From Apoda limacodes (Eukaryota; Arthropoda; Insecta; Lepidoptera; Limacodidae): DNA of 64,000 bases. A program made the translations under genes and the position numbers. Where the stretch lies: positions 9,434,836-9,498,835 of the forward strand of contig OX291552.1 of assembly GCA_946406115.1 (NCBI GenBank), in the 5' to 3' direction. Below, one piece after another: positions 9,494 through 21,849 of this stretch. The first letter of the stretch is position 1. Every line of letters starts with the position of its first letter. Under the pieces are notes generated by a model. That model made no database searches. It saw only the letters and a list, made by a program, of their open reading frames with translations, and was not told where the DNA came from.

Positions 9494-12026
9494 TTAATTT
9501 CGATTGTACTTTGTTGTTACATTATACAAATGGTTTTTTATACAAGTAGTTTTGTTATAAGAATAGTTATTTATGATACATGTGCGGTAAATAGGTTATT
9601 ACAATTAAATGCCAATTTTAAGACACGAGCACACGGAGTTTTATTAAATGGAATCACCAGTTACGCTCACGTATCATATAACTTTTTTTAATGCATTTTT
9701 AGGAAGTAAAAAGTTAAACATAATATTTACTAAAGTTAAAGGAGTTTTGCGATGAAACGCGCTTTTTGCAGCGACGCGCATACCTACAGTTTTTTTTCAT
9801 AAGGCAAAGATCTGCCCTACGTAAAGCCAAATAATGTTCAATATATATTTTTGTTTGCGAAAAAAATTCAAAATACGTATTTTTAAATGACATATTTAAG
9901 AATTTAGTATTAAATTATAACGTGTGGTGTCTATTATCTACTAATTATTTATAGAGCGCGCATACTTATGATTTAGTAATATTTTCAAACATCAATACCT
10001 CCTTGCATCCTTCTCTATGATGAAAGTTGCAAGCCTTAAAAATAAAAAAAAAAACTATTATTGCACGCGTATAAGAAATAATGGATTTCAGCAGCGTTTT
10101 ATTTAACGCCTGCTCTAAAGAGTATCGTTCCGCATAATTTGTTCACATAATAATGAAGACTTTAAGAGCAACTACATTTACAGTTTTACAATCAATTTTG
10201 TTACAAGCAAAATGTAATTTCGGAATACTGTTTTATTCTATAAATAAAATATTTGTATTTTTGTACATTGAACTTCGTGCATAAAAAAAATCTAGATGAG
10301 ACAAAGCCTATGTTTCTATTGAAAATCTTAAACGTTTTTAAAAATTAGTATTTAAAATACATGAAATATGGACGACTTTATTTAATGGACTTAGCGGGAG
10401 TTTATGATTTGTCTATGACAGAGAGAGAGAGAGAGTCTATGATTTATTGAAAAAGTGGCAAATAAAGACACAAGTGGTAGATAGATGTCGCTAGTCGCCA
10501 GGCGGCGGCGGTCCGATGAGACAGTTTGCGGCCACAGCACGTAATTGGCACCGCTTTCTACACAAGCGTTATCCTATACGGAGTGATCTTTTTATTGCTT
10601 TAAACATTTTTATTGTTTTTCTAATTTTCTGTTGAGGATTTTATTAGTATTTATTCACAAGACATAAGGTCTAGGTTACTACAATGACAGAACATTTACG
10701 AGTACATATTTTTGGACATGATAAATGCAATAAAGCTAAGCCATGTGGTTGTGCTAGGAAAAGCCTATTACCATGGGAACTCTCGATCAGGATAATAAAG
10801 TACATTATACCTACTACTATAATTTAGGGCATGGACAATCTGACAGTGTTCTTCAGTTTATCCACACGTATATTATGTGTTAATTCGAAGTTCACAGTAT
10901 TATATACTCTAACATTTCTAGTGCCTCATTTTTCTGTTAACACTTAAAAAGTTTTAGTTAAAATTTTGACTTTGTTTTTTGAACAATCACAAAATACCTC
11001 CTCTACCTCTTTTAGTGGCCCGGATGTAGAAATCGCCATAAAGAAACTTAATAGTATACGGCTAGGTGTTACGTGTTTAAAAGAATTTCCGTTACGTCAA
11101 ATGATTACAATAATTTTATGAACACGCTGTATTTAAACTGTCACCCCGACCGCTTGCGTGTCTCGTCTCTAATGGAGGTTCGGAAAAAATCGTAAATTGC
11201 TTGCAATCGGCGAGCGCAGCCGAGTTTAAGCGAATAGTCTTGGGCGCACGACCGAACACCTGTGGCTAGCTGGACTAGCACGCCCGGCCACTGGGGTTAA
11301 TCAACTCGAATCTTATTATCAATATAATTTTAATTAACATCAGTGCTTTGCAAATAAACAAAATTAGTAAAGCCCGAGTAAAGAAGCAATGTAAGTTCAA
11401 ACAATTGGGTTTTACAAGCTTCGTTGTAAGAGGTTATCCTTACGAATTATGAAAATACTGATCTTTTAAATCAACGGTGTGCTTCTCGGGGAACCTATTG
11501 CGAAGTCTCGAGTAGGCTCGAGAGTCGGTAGTAAAATGTATGCAAGTACCTAATTTCACAGGTCTCTATAGGTAAGACCTACTTGCTTACATTTTTCTTC
11601 CTGAGTTTGAAGTGCTCAAATAAGATCCCAAAAGTGACATTATTGTCTACTTTACTGAAAACAGTGACCGGGAAACTTAAGTGTGGAGACTTAAGACATC
11701 TCTATCTTTTATACGGTAAATCTACCCGGCTAAAAAGTCCTTAAAGTACGTATGAGTTTAAGTAAGAAAGGATCTCGCACTCAGGAAGTAGGTACCCTAC
11801 TTGTACCTACGCATTTTAACAGTACGCAAATTTCTTGATTAAAGCTGATAAATTTTATGGTTAAACATGCTAATATCAGCAACTACCAGTCCAATTTAAA
11901 AAAAAAACCTTTTACGGTTTGGTCTTTGAGGAAGGTTCTAAGTTTTGTAATTTTATGCTCCGACCCTAAGGAGCATAGTTGTAAATAGTCAAGGACGTAG
12001 CTAAGTTTCGATTAAGAGTAGGACAA
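9494..12026. other. No gene recognised; two CpG-rich patches
   Basis: No domain-bearing frame is present. CpG-rich patches stand out at about 10495-10570 ('caggcggcggcggtccg') and 11140-11310 ('ccgaccgcttgcgtg', 'gcacgcccggcc'). A (GA)n run lies at about 10421-10435. The patches could be regulatory or exonic, but no start, stop and splice combination supports a gene. Confidence 0.5.
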
Positions 12027-12066
12027 AAAAATAAATATGTAACTCTATAGTTACATATTTATTTTT
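12027..12066. repeat. Perfect hairpin, 18-bp arms
   Basis: 'aaaaataaatatgtaact', a four-base loop 'ctat', then the exact reverse complement. The structure is stem-perfect but AT-rich and shows no recognisable family or poly-U terminator. Confidence 0.85.
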
Positions 12067-13553
12067 ATAGTATATACTCTATAGTAGGTGTACTAAAATT
12101 TGCCTGTAAAGTGACCTGCCTCACTGCCCCTTTATACGTCCATATACCTTTGCCTAATAGCGGCAGAAGGTGGTTTCTTTAGTCTTATGCCTGTTTCACC
12201 TATAAGAACATTTTTTTTCTATCATAAAATTACATACGGCAACTTTTTATAGAACAATTAAAATAGTAAATTTATTCTTAAACAGTTTTAATAACCTATG
12301 ATTTTTATATACCAAAACAAAAAAGATTGAGGTTAGCGCAACCTCAAGTCGGACACGGACACGCACGCTACAATAAGGTTGCCAATTATATAATATATTT
12401 CTATGTTATTTTTTTAATTTTCTTATCAATCTAAAATATTAATAAAACCAACACACAAAGATCTTTCTTCGGAATCTTACAACAGATACAAGCTGCAAAC
12501 AGCTTTCAAGAACGGGATCTTAAAATCAAAAGTGATAGTTGAAACCATTAATTGAAATTTAAACAACTTTAAAATCACACCTGAAATAACAGCGGCAAAC
12601 TATACTTATCTTTCTTTTACAAAGAAAATTTAAATAAAATGCTAGGTATAATAAATTCCTGTCTTAATCATACAAAACAAACGGACACGATACAAAGTTG
12701 TGTGAGTTCCGTTTTTAACATTTAGCTTCTTATCCCTAAAAATATCAGCATCCGTCAGCACTCCTCCGCTGATCTGTGAACCGTTGAAGATCAATTCTCC
12801 GCGCCGACGACCACGCTCCGGGCTTCCCGCACCCAGAGCCCTCTCAATGAAAAACCAAGAATCATCTCAAGATGACAATAACAAAAAGAGTCGTGCCGTT
12901 GATAGCTTTTCCTCATCCCATTACACAGGTGCTACACAAAGCTTTTTGGACGGATTTACTTTGTTGTTTCTCTCGAATGTCGTTTTTGTTAGGTTATGCT
13001 ATGGTTTGGTTCACTGAGCGCACTTTGGAATGCTTTTATCTTGAACTTGGCTACGGTACAGTTAGGTCCTTTAAGATGTTTTATCATAGAGAATTACTGA
13101 ATGAATAGGTTCTGGGTGAATCAAAATTGTAAACTAAACTTTAAAGTTAACTTTAGTATATCTCTGTTCGAACTTGAGCCAATAAAACCCTTGAGTTCGA
13201 ACATCAGTATGATCGGTCAAGGGGTATCGGGTAAAAGAGGGATGAAAGCTGTAAGAATAACTAATATGCCTGAGGAGGGTATCAAATATAAGTACGTAAC
13301 TTCGTTGGCGAAAATTGGGTGGGGGAACTGATCAGAACAAAATGAGGTATGGTACTTTAACTTTGTAATAATGGGTGAAGATGAAATATCCCGAAGCCTC
13401 AGTTTGGTGCGAGCTACTAGTATTTTTCTTACCATAATGGTAGAAAGAATGGTGACACTTTTTGGTGACACCTTGAAACTTGCTTGCTCTCATCTTCACA
13501 ATTTCTTAGTAACATGAAAACGGTGGGTTAAAATCTAAAAGTGACTTTTGAAG
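12067..13553. other. No gene recognised
   Basis: A GC-richer stretch at about 12765-12850 starts two overlapping frames (12784-13017 and 12872-13108) with no recognised domain. An 84-codon minus frame at 13217-13471 and a 76-codon plus frame at 13101-13331 overlap each other and are also unassigned. Confidence 0.5.
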
Positions 13554-13637
13554 GTTCGGCGACGCGCGAATGATGCCTCAGGTGTTGCAAGCGGTGACCG
13601 CTTACCATCAGGCGGACCGCAAGCTTGTTTGCCAACT
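13554..13637 (-). repeat. Family G repeat fragment
   Basis: 'gatgcctcaggtgttgcaag' and 'gcttaccatcaggcggaccg' are the reverse complement of the G repeats at 21850 and 47559. They closely match the minus copy at 37264-37362. G is a common LINE-like lepidopteran repeat; no coding part is visible. Confidence 0.65.
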
Positions 13638-13774
13638 TAGTAGTATAAAATAAACAAGAAATACGAAAGGCATTAAGAGATATATAGTAACTGTACAACT
13701 AACTTTCCTTACGAAAATATGTAAATTATTAAACGGAATGACATTAGGCTCAGAATACTTATAATAAATTTAAG

Positions 13775-14262
13775 TAAATCGTGCACTGTGCGTTCCGTAC
13801 CACCGTATAATTTACAAAAACCAACAACAATATAAAAGTTCATTTAGACGGTCACCCACCCAATGACTGACCAAGCCCGACGTTGTTTAACTACGCATAT
13901 ATTGTTTCCAATTAACAAATCTTGTTGAGCCACAAGTATGTGCTCATATGGCCATTTATAATAGTAATGCCTTTATTTTTATTACTTTTAGTTACACATA
14001 CTTCAGAGCTCATACACACTATAATCACTGCAAGATTGAGTGCATGGAGCAAAAACAACGAAAATGAGAATGAAATTTTCTTTTTGAAGTTTTTATTATT
14101 TGTCAGATAGCCCGCCGTAATAACACATACTACGTAAAAAAATTTAGGCATCTACCTACATCTGTCTAAAAGATAGAGCCCATTAACAGTCGGACAGACG
14201 GACAGACAGTCAGCGTAGGCTTAGCAATAGGGCACTATATTTGGCTACTGAACCCTAAAAAA
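13775..14262 (+). mobile_element. Family B element, second subfamily
   Basis: The 5' portion has 'gtgcgttccgtaccaccg'. The interior has 'ggtcacccacccaatgactg', 'gcccgacgttg' and 'ctataatcactgcaag'. The 3' end has CGGACAGACGGACAGACAG and 'ctactgaaccctaaaaaa'. The same interior recurs at 42393-42920, so this is a distinct subfamily sharing only the ends with the copy at 7649. The ORFs at 13912-14151 (minus) and 13922-14110 (plus) fall inside and are not genes. Confidence 0.7.
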
Positions 14263-14483
14263 CACTGTATAAAAATGTAAGGGCATTTACAAGTCATTTA
14301 TAAAACTTTATTACGTATAAAACTATCCATTCGTAATTTGGCAAGTTCCAAAGTTCATAATTACCTATTAAGCAACTACCTAAACGCTATATATATGCGT
14401 ATTGTATATGTATATAAATTTACATATATATGTTTATTATAAGGGCTCTGACTTGGCTAAACGACGGCTGTGCTAAAAATTGC

Positions 14484-14585
14484 CACTAGAACGGTCACCC
14501 ATCCAATGACTAACCTCGCCCGACGTTGCTTACTTTTGCATATCGTTGCCGATAGACGAATAGATGAATGTGACTTGGCCACAAG
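14484..14585 (+). repeat. Fragment of the second family B subfamily
   Basis: 'acggtcacccatccaatgac' and 'cgcccgacgttgcttac' match the interior of 13775-14262, without either end. Confidence 0.6.
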
Positions 14586-14640
14586 CTCCTCTAGTTTGTT
14601 AGAATAAATGACCCCAAAAGAACTAATCCCGTAGGATAGT

Positions 14641-14757
14641 GCGATGCCAGCAGCGTGGGAACGGGTGCAGGAGCATGCTTGCTGATGTTGGCACCACTCG
14701 CGCGTCGCGAGCTGGACGCCGACGCAGCTGTCGTCTGGCCAGCGTGGTGCTACACAG
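14641..14757 (+). other. CpG-rich patch with a possible splice donor
   Basis: This 117-bp patch is far richer in CpG than its surroundings ('cactcgcgcgtcgcgagc', 'acgccgacgcagctgtcg'). It ends CACAG|GTAAC, a good splice-donor match at 14757/14758. One plus frame is open across it from 14641 and reads ALARRE/DADAAVV-like alanine-rich peptide. No acceptor, homologous domain or neighbouring exon was recognised. It could be a first exon, a regulatory element or chance. Confidence 0.25.
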
Positions 14758-14810
14758 GTAACCGAATAGACCGCGTATAATAAGAGCTGTAGAAAACTAG
14801 TCCATAGTCC

Positions 14811-15270
14811 AATAATAACGTCCAGTCCTTATTATATAGGTACCTACTGTCTCAAGCTGATTGAAAAATAAAGGATAAATCTCTCTTTGGCTAAATCTAA
14901 ATCTGTATGGGAGTAGTCCGTATTAATCGTTCGATATTATTGCGTTGTGTCAATAATAACGACTACTCCCTATATAGGTATAGGTATCTACTTTATGACG
15001 CATTATGAATGAAAAATAAAGGATAAATGTCTTTTTGGCAAAATCTAAGATCTGTACTGTAGTAGTTTGTAGGAATCGGTCGATATTATTGCGCTGTGTC
15101 AATAATAACGACCACTCCCTATATATGTATAGGTATCTACTGTATGACGCATTATGAATGAAAAATAAAGGATAAATCTCTCTTTGGCTAAATCTAAGAT
15201 CTGTATGGGAGTAGTCCGTAGTAATCGTTCCATATTATTGCGTTGGGTCAATTATAACGAACTGTCCCTA
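14811..15270. repeat. Tandem array of about 149-bp units
   Basis: Units begin 'aataataacga' at 14811, 14952, 15101 and (partial) 15250, giving lengths of 141, 149 and 149 bp. Each holds 'tgaaaaataaaggataaat' and 'ttggctaaatctaa' and ends near 'tattattgcgttgtgtc'. Copies differ at a few positions, so the array is moderately old. Non-coding. Confidence 0.85.
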
Positions 15271-15775
15271 TAATATTACTGTCTAAGGCTTTATTGGTAA
15301 ATCAAATGAAACTTAGGTAAGTGCCCTACGATAAGATGTAGGATTTACAATTTTTACTTTAGTTTATAACACCAAGTGGAATATTTCTTTTTACATAACT
15401 AATTTTATTTGTAGATGGATTAAATCAACACGTAAAATCTGCAATAAGGAAGACACACAGAAAAAGCATTCCATATGTTGATTCGTTATAGATTTTATGT
15501 TTGTGGCAAACTGCATGCCAATCCCCATAGTCGTTGTTAAAAGCATTGACGTTTGCATTGATAATATGAGTACCTACTATGATTGTTATATAATTGACTG
15601 GAGGATCTTATAACAATATATCAAATTATTGTACCTAATGACTTTCTAAGTAGATAGATCGAGCGCCTACGCGCTAAAAATGGAATCACAAAATTGTGCT
15701 TATATCCGATCGTTAGCACAATTTTCTCGCAGTCGCTTGGTGACAACTCACCGTGAGGAAGCCAAACTGTGAATT
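15271..15775. other. No gene recognised
   Basis: AT-rich unique-looking sequence; no domain or RNA gene seen. Confidence 0.5.
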
Positions 15776-16150
15776 AAAAAATCGGCCAAGTGCGAGTCAA
15801 AATCGCGCACGAAGGGTTCCGTACATACCACATTATCTATAAAAACGGCAAAAAAATCACGTTAGTTCTATCGGCGCCCCCTTTAAATTTTTGTTTTATT
15901 TTAATTTAATTATTTATTAAGTAACTATATAACTAAATATTCTGTAAATATTTTAAGCGTCTACCTGTTGCCGTTATCAAAATCGAGCAGAATCGACCAA
16001 AAAAATCACGTTTTTTTGTATGGGAGCCCCCTTAAATATTTATTTTTATTCTGTTTTTTAGTACTAGTTATTATAGCGGCAACAGAAATATATCTTCTGT
16101 GAAAATTTCAACTGTCTTACTATCGCGGTTCATGAGATACAGCCGGATTC
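15776..16150 (+). mobile_element. Family B element, 3' truncated
   Basis: The 5' end is 'atcggccaagtgcgagtca' and GGGTTCCGTACATACC. The interior has 'cgtctacctgttgccgttat' and 'ggttcatgagatacagccgg', where the element breaks off before the GGAACCC end. It has the longer interior shared with 26148-26535. Confidence 0.75.
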
Positions 16151-16597
16151 TTAGTATTGCAGCGCCTATTGATCACACCAGCGGGCAGATAACATTTAAT
16201 GCGAAATAAACAATACGTATGTAGAACAACACTGCAGTTTATACCTAATTAATTTGTTAGGTTAAGGAACCAAAAGATATAAGAACGGTTTAAATAAACT
16301 GGTTAGAATAAAGAAAACTTAACCTAATTTTGTCGATCTAAAGTTAACATTGTTGACAGTTCTGATAATGTAAATGTGTGAGTGCGAGATTCACAGAATG
16401 GCTCAAACAATCAGTTTTAAAAGTTAACAGTAATGAAAACCTCGCATTGCTAGATTCCCATTGCAACTCAATACCTATGAGTTCTCAGAGTTCGATGACG
16501 AAATTATAATCAAAGTTTAGAACTTGATTATTGAGACTGTTCAACCAGACGACTGAGTGGCCGCGGCAAACTGAAAGATGTCAGTGCAAAAGGTATT
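16151..16597. other. No gene recognised
   Basis: AT-rich sequence with no recognised feature. Confidence 0.5.
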
Positions 16598-16722
16598 TAC
16601 AAAAAAAAAGTAATATTTATGTATTTGTATCCGTTGTCTGGTACCCATAACTCAAGCTTTGCTTACTTTGGGGCCAGACGGCGCTTTGTGTAATGTCCAA
16701 AAATATTTATATTTATTTATTG
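16598..16722 (+). mobile_element. tRNA-derived SINE (type 1), 5' truncated
   Basis: 'gtatccgttgtctggtaccc', 'gcttactttggggccagacg' and 'gtgtaatgtcc' match the body and tail of the SINE at 1192-1451. It ends in a (TTTA)n-like tail. The tRNA-like head is missing. The 66-codon minus ORF at 16652-16852 overlaps it and is not a gene. Confidence 0.7.
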
Positions 16723-16980
16723 ATATTATAAAAAAATAAAATAAAAACAAAGGATTGCAATTTTTTAAGAAAGGGTTTCTCCCCAGAAAGGGCTTGCTAG
16801 TTGCTGCAGTGTAGGAATAACCTTCGCGCAAGTACAAGCAATAAGTTGACAAATTATTACCGCAATCGGATAAACGGCACAGAATATATCAGAACGGTCA
16901 CTCCACACTAAGCGCAGTCAGTATTCTGTGTGAACGGTATGCTGGCATAAAATACGAACAAACAAACACTGTTTTTTATA

Positions 16981-17185
16981 TAAATAAATAACTATTTTTA
17001 GACATTACACACAGCGCTATACTAAACAAAACTTGTCCTACGGATACCAGACAACATATATACAAATACGTATATATACTTCCATGTAAATACACATATT
17101 ATACAAAGAGAACACACAGTCTCAAGATAAACACAAAAAATAAAAGTTTGTCTTGTGCTGGAATCTAATCTACGTTCCTCAATTC
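16981..17185 (-). mobile_element. tRNA-derived SINE (type 1), decayed
   Basis: 'gacattacacacagcgc', 'ggataccagacaac' and 'agtctcaagataaacac' follow the order of the 1192-1451 SINE. The B box region has decayed ('gctggaatctaatctacg'), so Pol III promotion is probably lost. Confidence 0.6.
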
Positions 17186-17203
17186 AGCAGTCGGGTCATT
17201 ACT

Positions 17204-17438
17204 CACTATACTGTATAATAAATTTTAAAAAAAATGTTTTAGTTCATCCTCGGCTCTAATGAAACGATTTTTGTGTACATTTTAATAATAAATTGTACCT
17301 CGACTTTCGCGAATTTAACTTACCCACTATACTATATAATAAATAAAAAAATGTTTTAGTTCATCCTCGGCTCTAATGAAACGGTTTTTGTGTACATTTT
17401 AATGAAAAATTGTACCTCGACTTTCGCGAATTCAACCT
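17204..17438. repeat. 121-bp tandem duplication
   Basis: Two units start with 'cactatac' at 17204 and 17325. They share 'gttttagttcatcctcggct' and 'tgtacctcgactttcgcgaa' with few differences. Confidence 0.85.
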
Positions 17439-17635
17439 ACGCGGTTTACTGTTGGTTCTACCTATCGCGTAACTTCTGGGAATTACTGTTCGATTGAATA
17501 TATAATAATTATACCAATATTATTTAAATTTAATGTTTTAGAAATCAGTTAAGTTTCTTTGAATAAACCTGATTTTATGAATAAAACGAACGTACTACAT
17601 ATAAGTTTCTAAATTAATGCTATTACTATTATATA

Positions 17636-18008
17636 GGGCGCGTTCGTTTTGGGATAAAAAGTTCCCACGTTTGATACTTTTCCCATTTTTGAAAACGCCA
17701 CTTTTGCCACTGACACCTATCGTTCGTGTTGCTTTGAAACGTTACTAACAAAATTTTTGGTTGCAAAACGAACGGTTGACGTACACAAACTACGATAATA
17801 GCGCAGTTTGACAGATTAACACAAAAATTCCACCTTTAGACAAATTTAGTTTCATTTTTTCTGTGGCGTAAGTAACAAAAATATCGTAAACGAAAACTTG
17901 ACAGTGATCCTAAAATTTGATATTTTTGATACTAATGCTAACCGAACAGATGACAGGTGACAAAATTAACGAAAATAATGATTCTTTATTCCAAATCGAA
18001 CGCGCCTT
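17636..18008. mobile_element. MITE with about 25-bp TIRs (GCGCGTTCG type)
   Basis: The left end GGGCGCGTTCGTTTTGGGAT and the reverse complement of the right end, AGGCGCGTTCGATTTGGAAT, match at most positions. The element is about 370 bp and non-coding. Flanks are TA-rich and compatible with a TA or TTA target duplication, so a Tc1/mariner- or PIF/Harbinger-type mobiliser is possible; the superfamily is not settled. Confidence 0.75.
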
Positions 18009-18418
18009 TAAATAAAATTTAGAATTAATTATTAGTTACTATGAATAAATTTCTGTAAGTTAGTAGTACTAGTACTAGCAAGCATATCTGAAGCAGTGTC
18101 AAGTGTCCCAACACTAATGAGCTTTATAAGTTGAAGCTAATCTTTATTCAAATATACTTGAATATAACAGTTTAAGTTACTTTCAGATAAAGTTAGAAAA
18201 TGTTAAATTAGAAAATTATGTTTTCACCTCTTCAATACCAAAAAGGTGGTTTAGCTGTTAAGTACATGGCCAAAATATTTTTTTGCTGCGAGCGTAAAAT
18301 AAAGTAATGCAACGTTCGAATATTACCTTTTGGAATTTTGCGATACTGAAATAAAAAACAACACGATGATTGATTAAGAAACAAATTTATTTTATTGAAA
18401 TGCATAACTACATTGCAT

Positions 18419-18800
18419 TTTTTAGCGTTCCGTACCCAAAGAGTAATAAGCGGAACCCTATTACTAAGACTCCGCTAACCGCTAACCGTCCGTCCTTCCG
18501 TCTGCCACCAGGCTGTATCTCATGAACCGTGATAGATAGACAATTGAAATTTTCACAGAAGATGTTTCTGTTGCCGCTATAACTATATATTTAAGGGCTA
18601 CCATAAAGGTTCCCATACAACAAACGTGATATTTTTGCTTATTTTTGCCCGATATTGACAACGGCTTGAAATATTCACAGAAGATTTAATTATATAGTCA
18701 CTTTAGAAATAAATAATTAAATTAAAATTAAACACATATAATATTTTATAGATAATGGATGTCGGAAGTACGGAGTCCGACGTGCACTTGGCCGATTTTC
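18419..18800 (-). mobile_element. Family B element, near complete
   Basis: On the minus strand it starts 'gaaaatcggccaagtgcac'. It keeps the 'ggttcatgagatacagcctg' block and ends at 'gggtacggaacgct'. Its GGGTTCC copy near the 5' end is damaged ('ccgtacttccgac'). Confidence 0.7.
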
Positions 18801-20734
18801 TACTGTTGACATACCTAATATTTATGATTAATAATACCTATTAATTATTAATAGCGTTTATTTAAAAAAAATATGCTTTGTTTTCGATAAAAGAATCATT
18901 GAGTAAATTTCTGAACGCACTTCAAAAACCTTAGATTGGTTGTTTATACGACAATATATAAGATTGTATTTTTTTTTTTTTGAAAATTTTTTTGACTCGA
19001 GTATTAGTGTTGTAGTGTTGTCTAAAAGATTAGTAAGTATCTACCTATTATTTGTTTTTTGATAGAAGCATAGTAAAGTAGGTAGTATTTGTAAATTACA
19101 ATAAACATATTGCTTAATAATAACTGCCTTCACTGGTAGAGGTGAAAATTTGTTTAAACTAGTTTAAAGGTAAATCATAGTTATAAAGTCGGCAGCATTA
19201 GCTCTAACATTGTTTTATGAACTTGTATTTGAGGATTAAGCCTTTTTGCAGTAATCTAAGCCCTAATCTAAAACATACATACTGCCACCTTGAACAGTTC
19301 TACTCTAACGCATCACTTGTTTGCTGGATTATCATATACGTGTGAAGCCCATATGCTATTTGCATTGGTAATTTGGACTCGAGCGTGGGCGCAGTTGGGC
19401 TATTGTTTATTGATATATGGACAAAGTCACAGGGAAAACCAAATAGTTCCTAGAGCCTATAACGTAGCATTGTTATTTTTTTACGAATCAATAAAACTAG
19501 CTTATATCTACCTTGTATATTAAATATTATATACCATATGACGGTGATTAGATAACATGTTCAATTACCCTCTATCATTTACTTTTAAGTTGAATTACCT
19601 CTTATATTTTTTTATACCTACATCTAACAATTCGTATAGTTACTTCAGTTTATTAGTTTTTAATCAAAAATAGTATGTCTTCTCGATTTTCCTTATTGAT
19701 TTCAAAAAATATTGTAACATAACTTTGACGTTTTAAAACTGTTTTCAAAAAACAAAAATTGACTTTAAATTTGACTTTGAACATGCAGTAAAAGTAAACT
19801 TCTTAAATAAAATCTACGCAGACGAAGTCGCGGGTAATATTTAGTCACCTATAAAAAATTTATACCTACTCGTCAAACAGTTCAGCAGCGTAAATAAGAA
19901 TTTATTTACGTCCTATAATGTCTTAATTAAAAACGCAACGAAAAGTAACATCCAATTAAGAGGGAGGAACGTAAAATGAAAAATACATTAAAATTTATGG
20001 ATTATTAAATTTCGCTCAGTTCGGAACAAGGTTAATGTTGTTATATTTTGTGGAGTTATACGATTTCTCATTATAAGTAAGTTTTTTACATCGTTTTTGC
20101 TCAACTTTGAACTCATTACCAAAGTAAAAGCTAATTTTATTTGCGGCTTTGCTATTTAAATACTTAGGCACAAACATATGTCTGTAATCACCTTATTCAA
20201 AAAGTATAATAAATAAATAAATAATAAGGCCAAGAAAATACGTTATGCGTTAACGGAAAGAGGTAAAATACCTAAAAAAAAAAAAGGAAAATAAAGTGTA
20301 CTTATTGATATTTTTTCATCGTTTTTTAGTGAAACCCATTAGATATATGCTCTTCTACATAGGATAAAATTTTCAATCTAAAATATTAGCTACAATTATT
20401 TATTTTTCCTATTTTGGGAATTGTTACTTAGCATTGGGCAGCGTCTTAATACAAAAAACGAAATTATGAAGTATGTTCATCACATATGAGAAACTTGGTA
20501 TGAAATTGATATGATATAAATTCTTTCTCCGGCATTGGATATTAAAGAGCTCACTGAGTATCTATGTAATTACGCCTATTGCGTCTAAAGAGGTCATGTT
20601 AAATGAACTTTTGGCTGTTACAGAACACTGACCGTAATGTATTGATCAATTTGTAAGTCCAGAAATGCGTGGTGCGTTCAACTTTTTAGGGTTCGTCATC
20701 ACCCCTACTTTTTTTTACTGAATTTAAGATTATT
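18801..20734. other. No gene recognised
   Basis: AT-rich sequence. 'acgcagacgaagtcgcggg' at 19816-19834 is a fragment of a common lepidopteran LINE-like repeat (compare 4508-4540, opposite strand). The 77-codon frame at 19290-19523 has no recognised domain. Confidence 0.55.
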
Positions 20735-20893
20735 TATTAGCCCTAATTTGTTAGCTCTTGTTTCTGAGAGGTTCCTGGTTACCTAAGACACAGGGAAACC
20801 TAGTTGTGGTGACCAGCTTCCCACAACATGTATTGTCAATGTATGTTATGGGAAATAATCAAAATAAATTATTATTATATTATTATTATAATT
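20735..20893 (+). repeat. LINE-like 3' end with (TTA)n tail
   Basis: 'aggttcctggttacctaaga', 'gtggtgaccagcttcccaca' and 'aataaattattattat' make a 3' end with a trinucleotide tail, as in several insect non-LTR elements. No coding part is present. The clade is inferred only. Confidence 0.5.
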
Positions 20894-21021
20894 AGCACGC
20901 TAAACCCTTCCCGCGAACATGCGACCTCAAGGAATTTCAGAGGAAGTGTTACGTCTGTGTAGTACTGGTAGGTGTAGACGTATAATGTACTGCTACATAG
21001 TAAGCGCGCTAAACCTTCACA

Positions 21022-21150
21022 GCCCGATGGTAAACGGTCACCGTAGACTATGGACGCTTTAAACACCAGAGGCACCACTCACGCGTTGTCGAGCCTTCAA
21101 TAAGCTAATAACTTCTTTCTTGAAGAACCTCATACCTGTGCGGGGACAGC
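21022..21150 (+). repeat. Family G repeat fragment
   Basis: 'cccgatggtaaacggtcacc' and 'gtagactatggacgctt' match the G copies at 21850 and 47559. It is followed by 'aacttctttcttgaagaacc'. Confidence 0.65.
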
Positions 21151-21849
21151 ATCTTTTCACCAACCACTTTAGTGGTAGGCCAATCGCCATGACACTATTT
21201 TTAATCTATCTGGACTAAAGTGGCTCTTTATTATGTCCAATACGTCGTAAATCACCAGCCTTAATGTCTAAAGTGGTAAAATATGAAAATTCAAATTAAT
21301 TTAGCTTAAGTTTCACAGGTTTTTTACGAATATAGCTGCTATGGAATAAATATTTCGTCGTCGTCGTCGTCAGTGCGGAACCCTTAGCGTACGAGCCCGA
21401 CTCTCACTTAGCTGTATTTATATGTAACCAAATAAGATAATTACAACGGCAACAAACACATTTAAATATTTTGATTGCTAATTCGCACACGTGTAAATAC
21501 ATCCAGATGTTTTTAGGCCTAATGTCGATTACATTTTTTTAAAGTTATCTGTAATCTGTGTCGCAAATATTATTAGATTACTATTTAATTGATATGTATT
21601 TAAAAGATTTAGTTTTGGATGATAATTGAGGCACAAAGCTAAACTCAGTAGTTAGTGTTAGAACTAAGTACTTACATACTTCAAATGTTCAAAGCTAATG
21701 TTAAATTTAATTAAGTAATTCAGTTAACATTTTTTTCTGTAAAATCATCAGCTGATTTTACTACTATTATTTTCAGTCTCCCGTTTCATGTAACTATGGA
21801 AGTTTCCCTAAAAATAACAAATGAATTACTATTTCAATATTAGTCGGGA
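21151..21849. other. No gene recognised; short TCG microsatellite
   Basis: AT-rich sequence holding a (TCG)n run at about 21355-21372. Confidence 0.55.
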
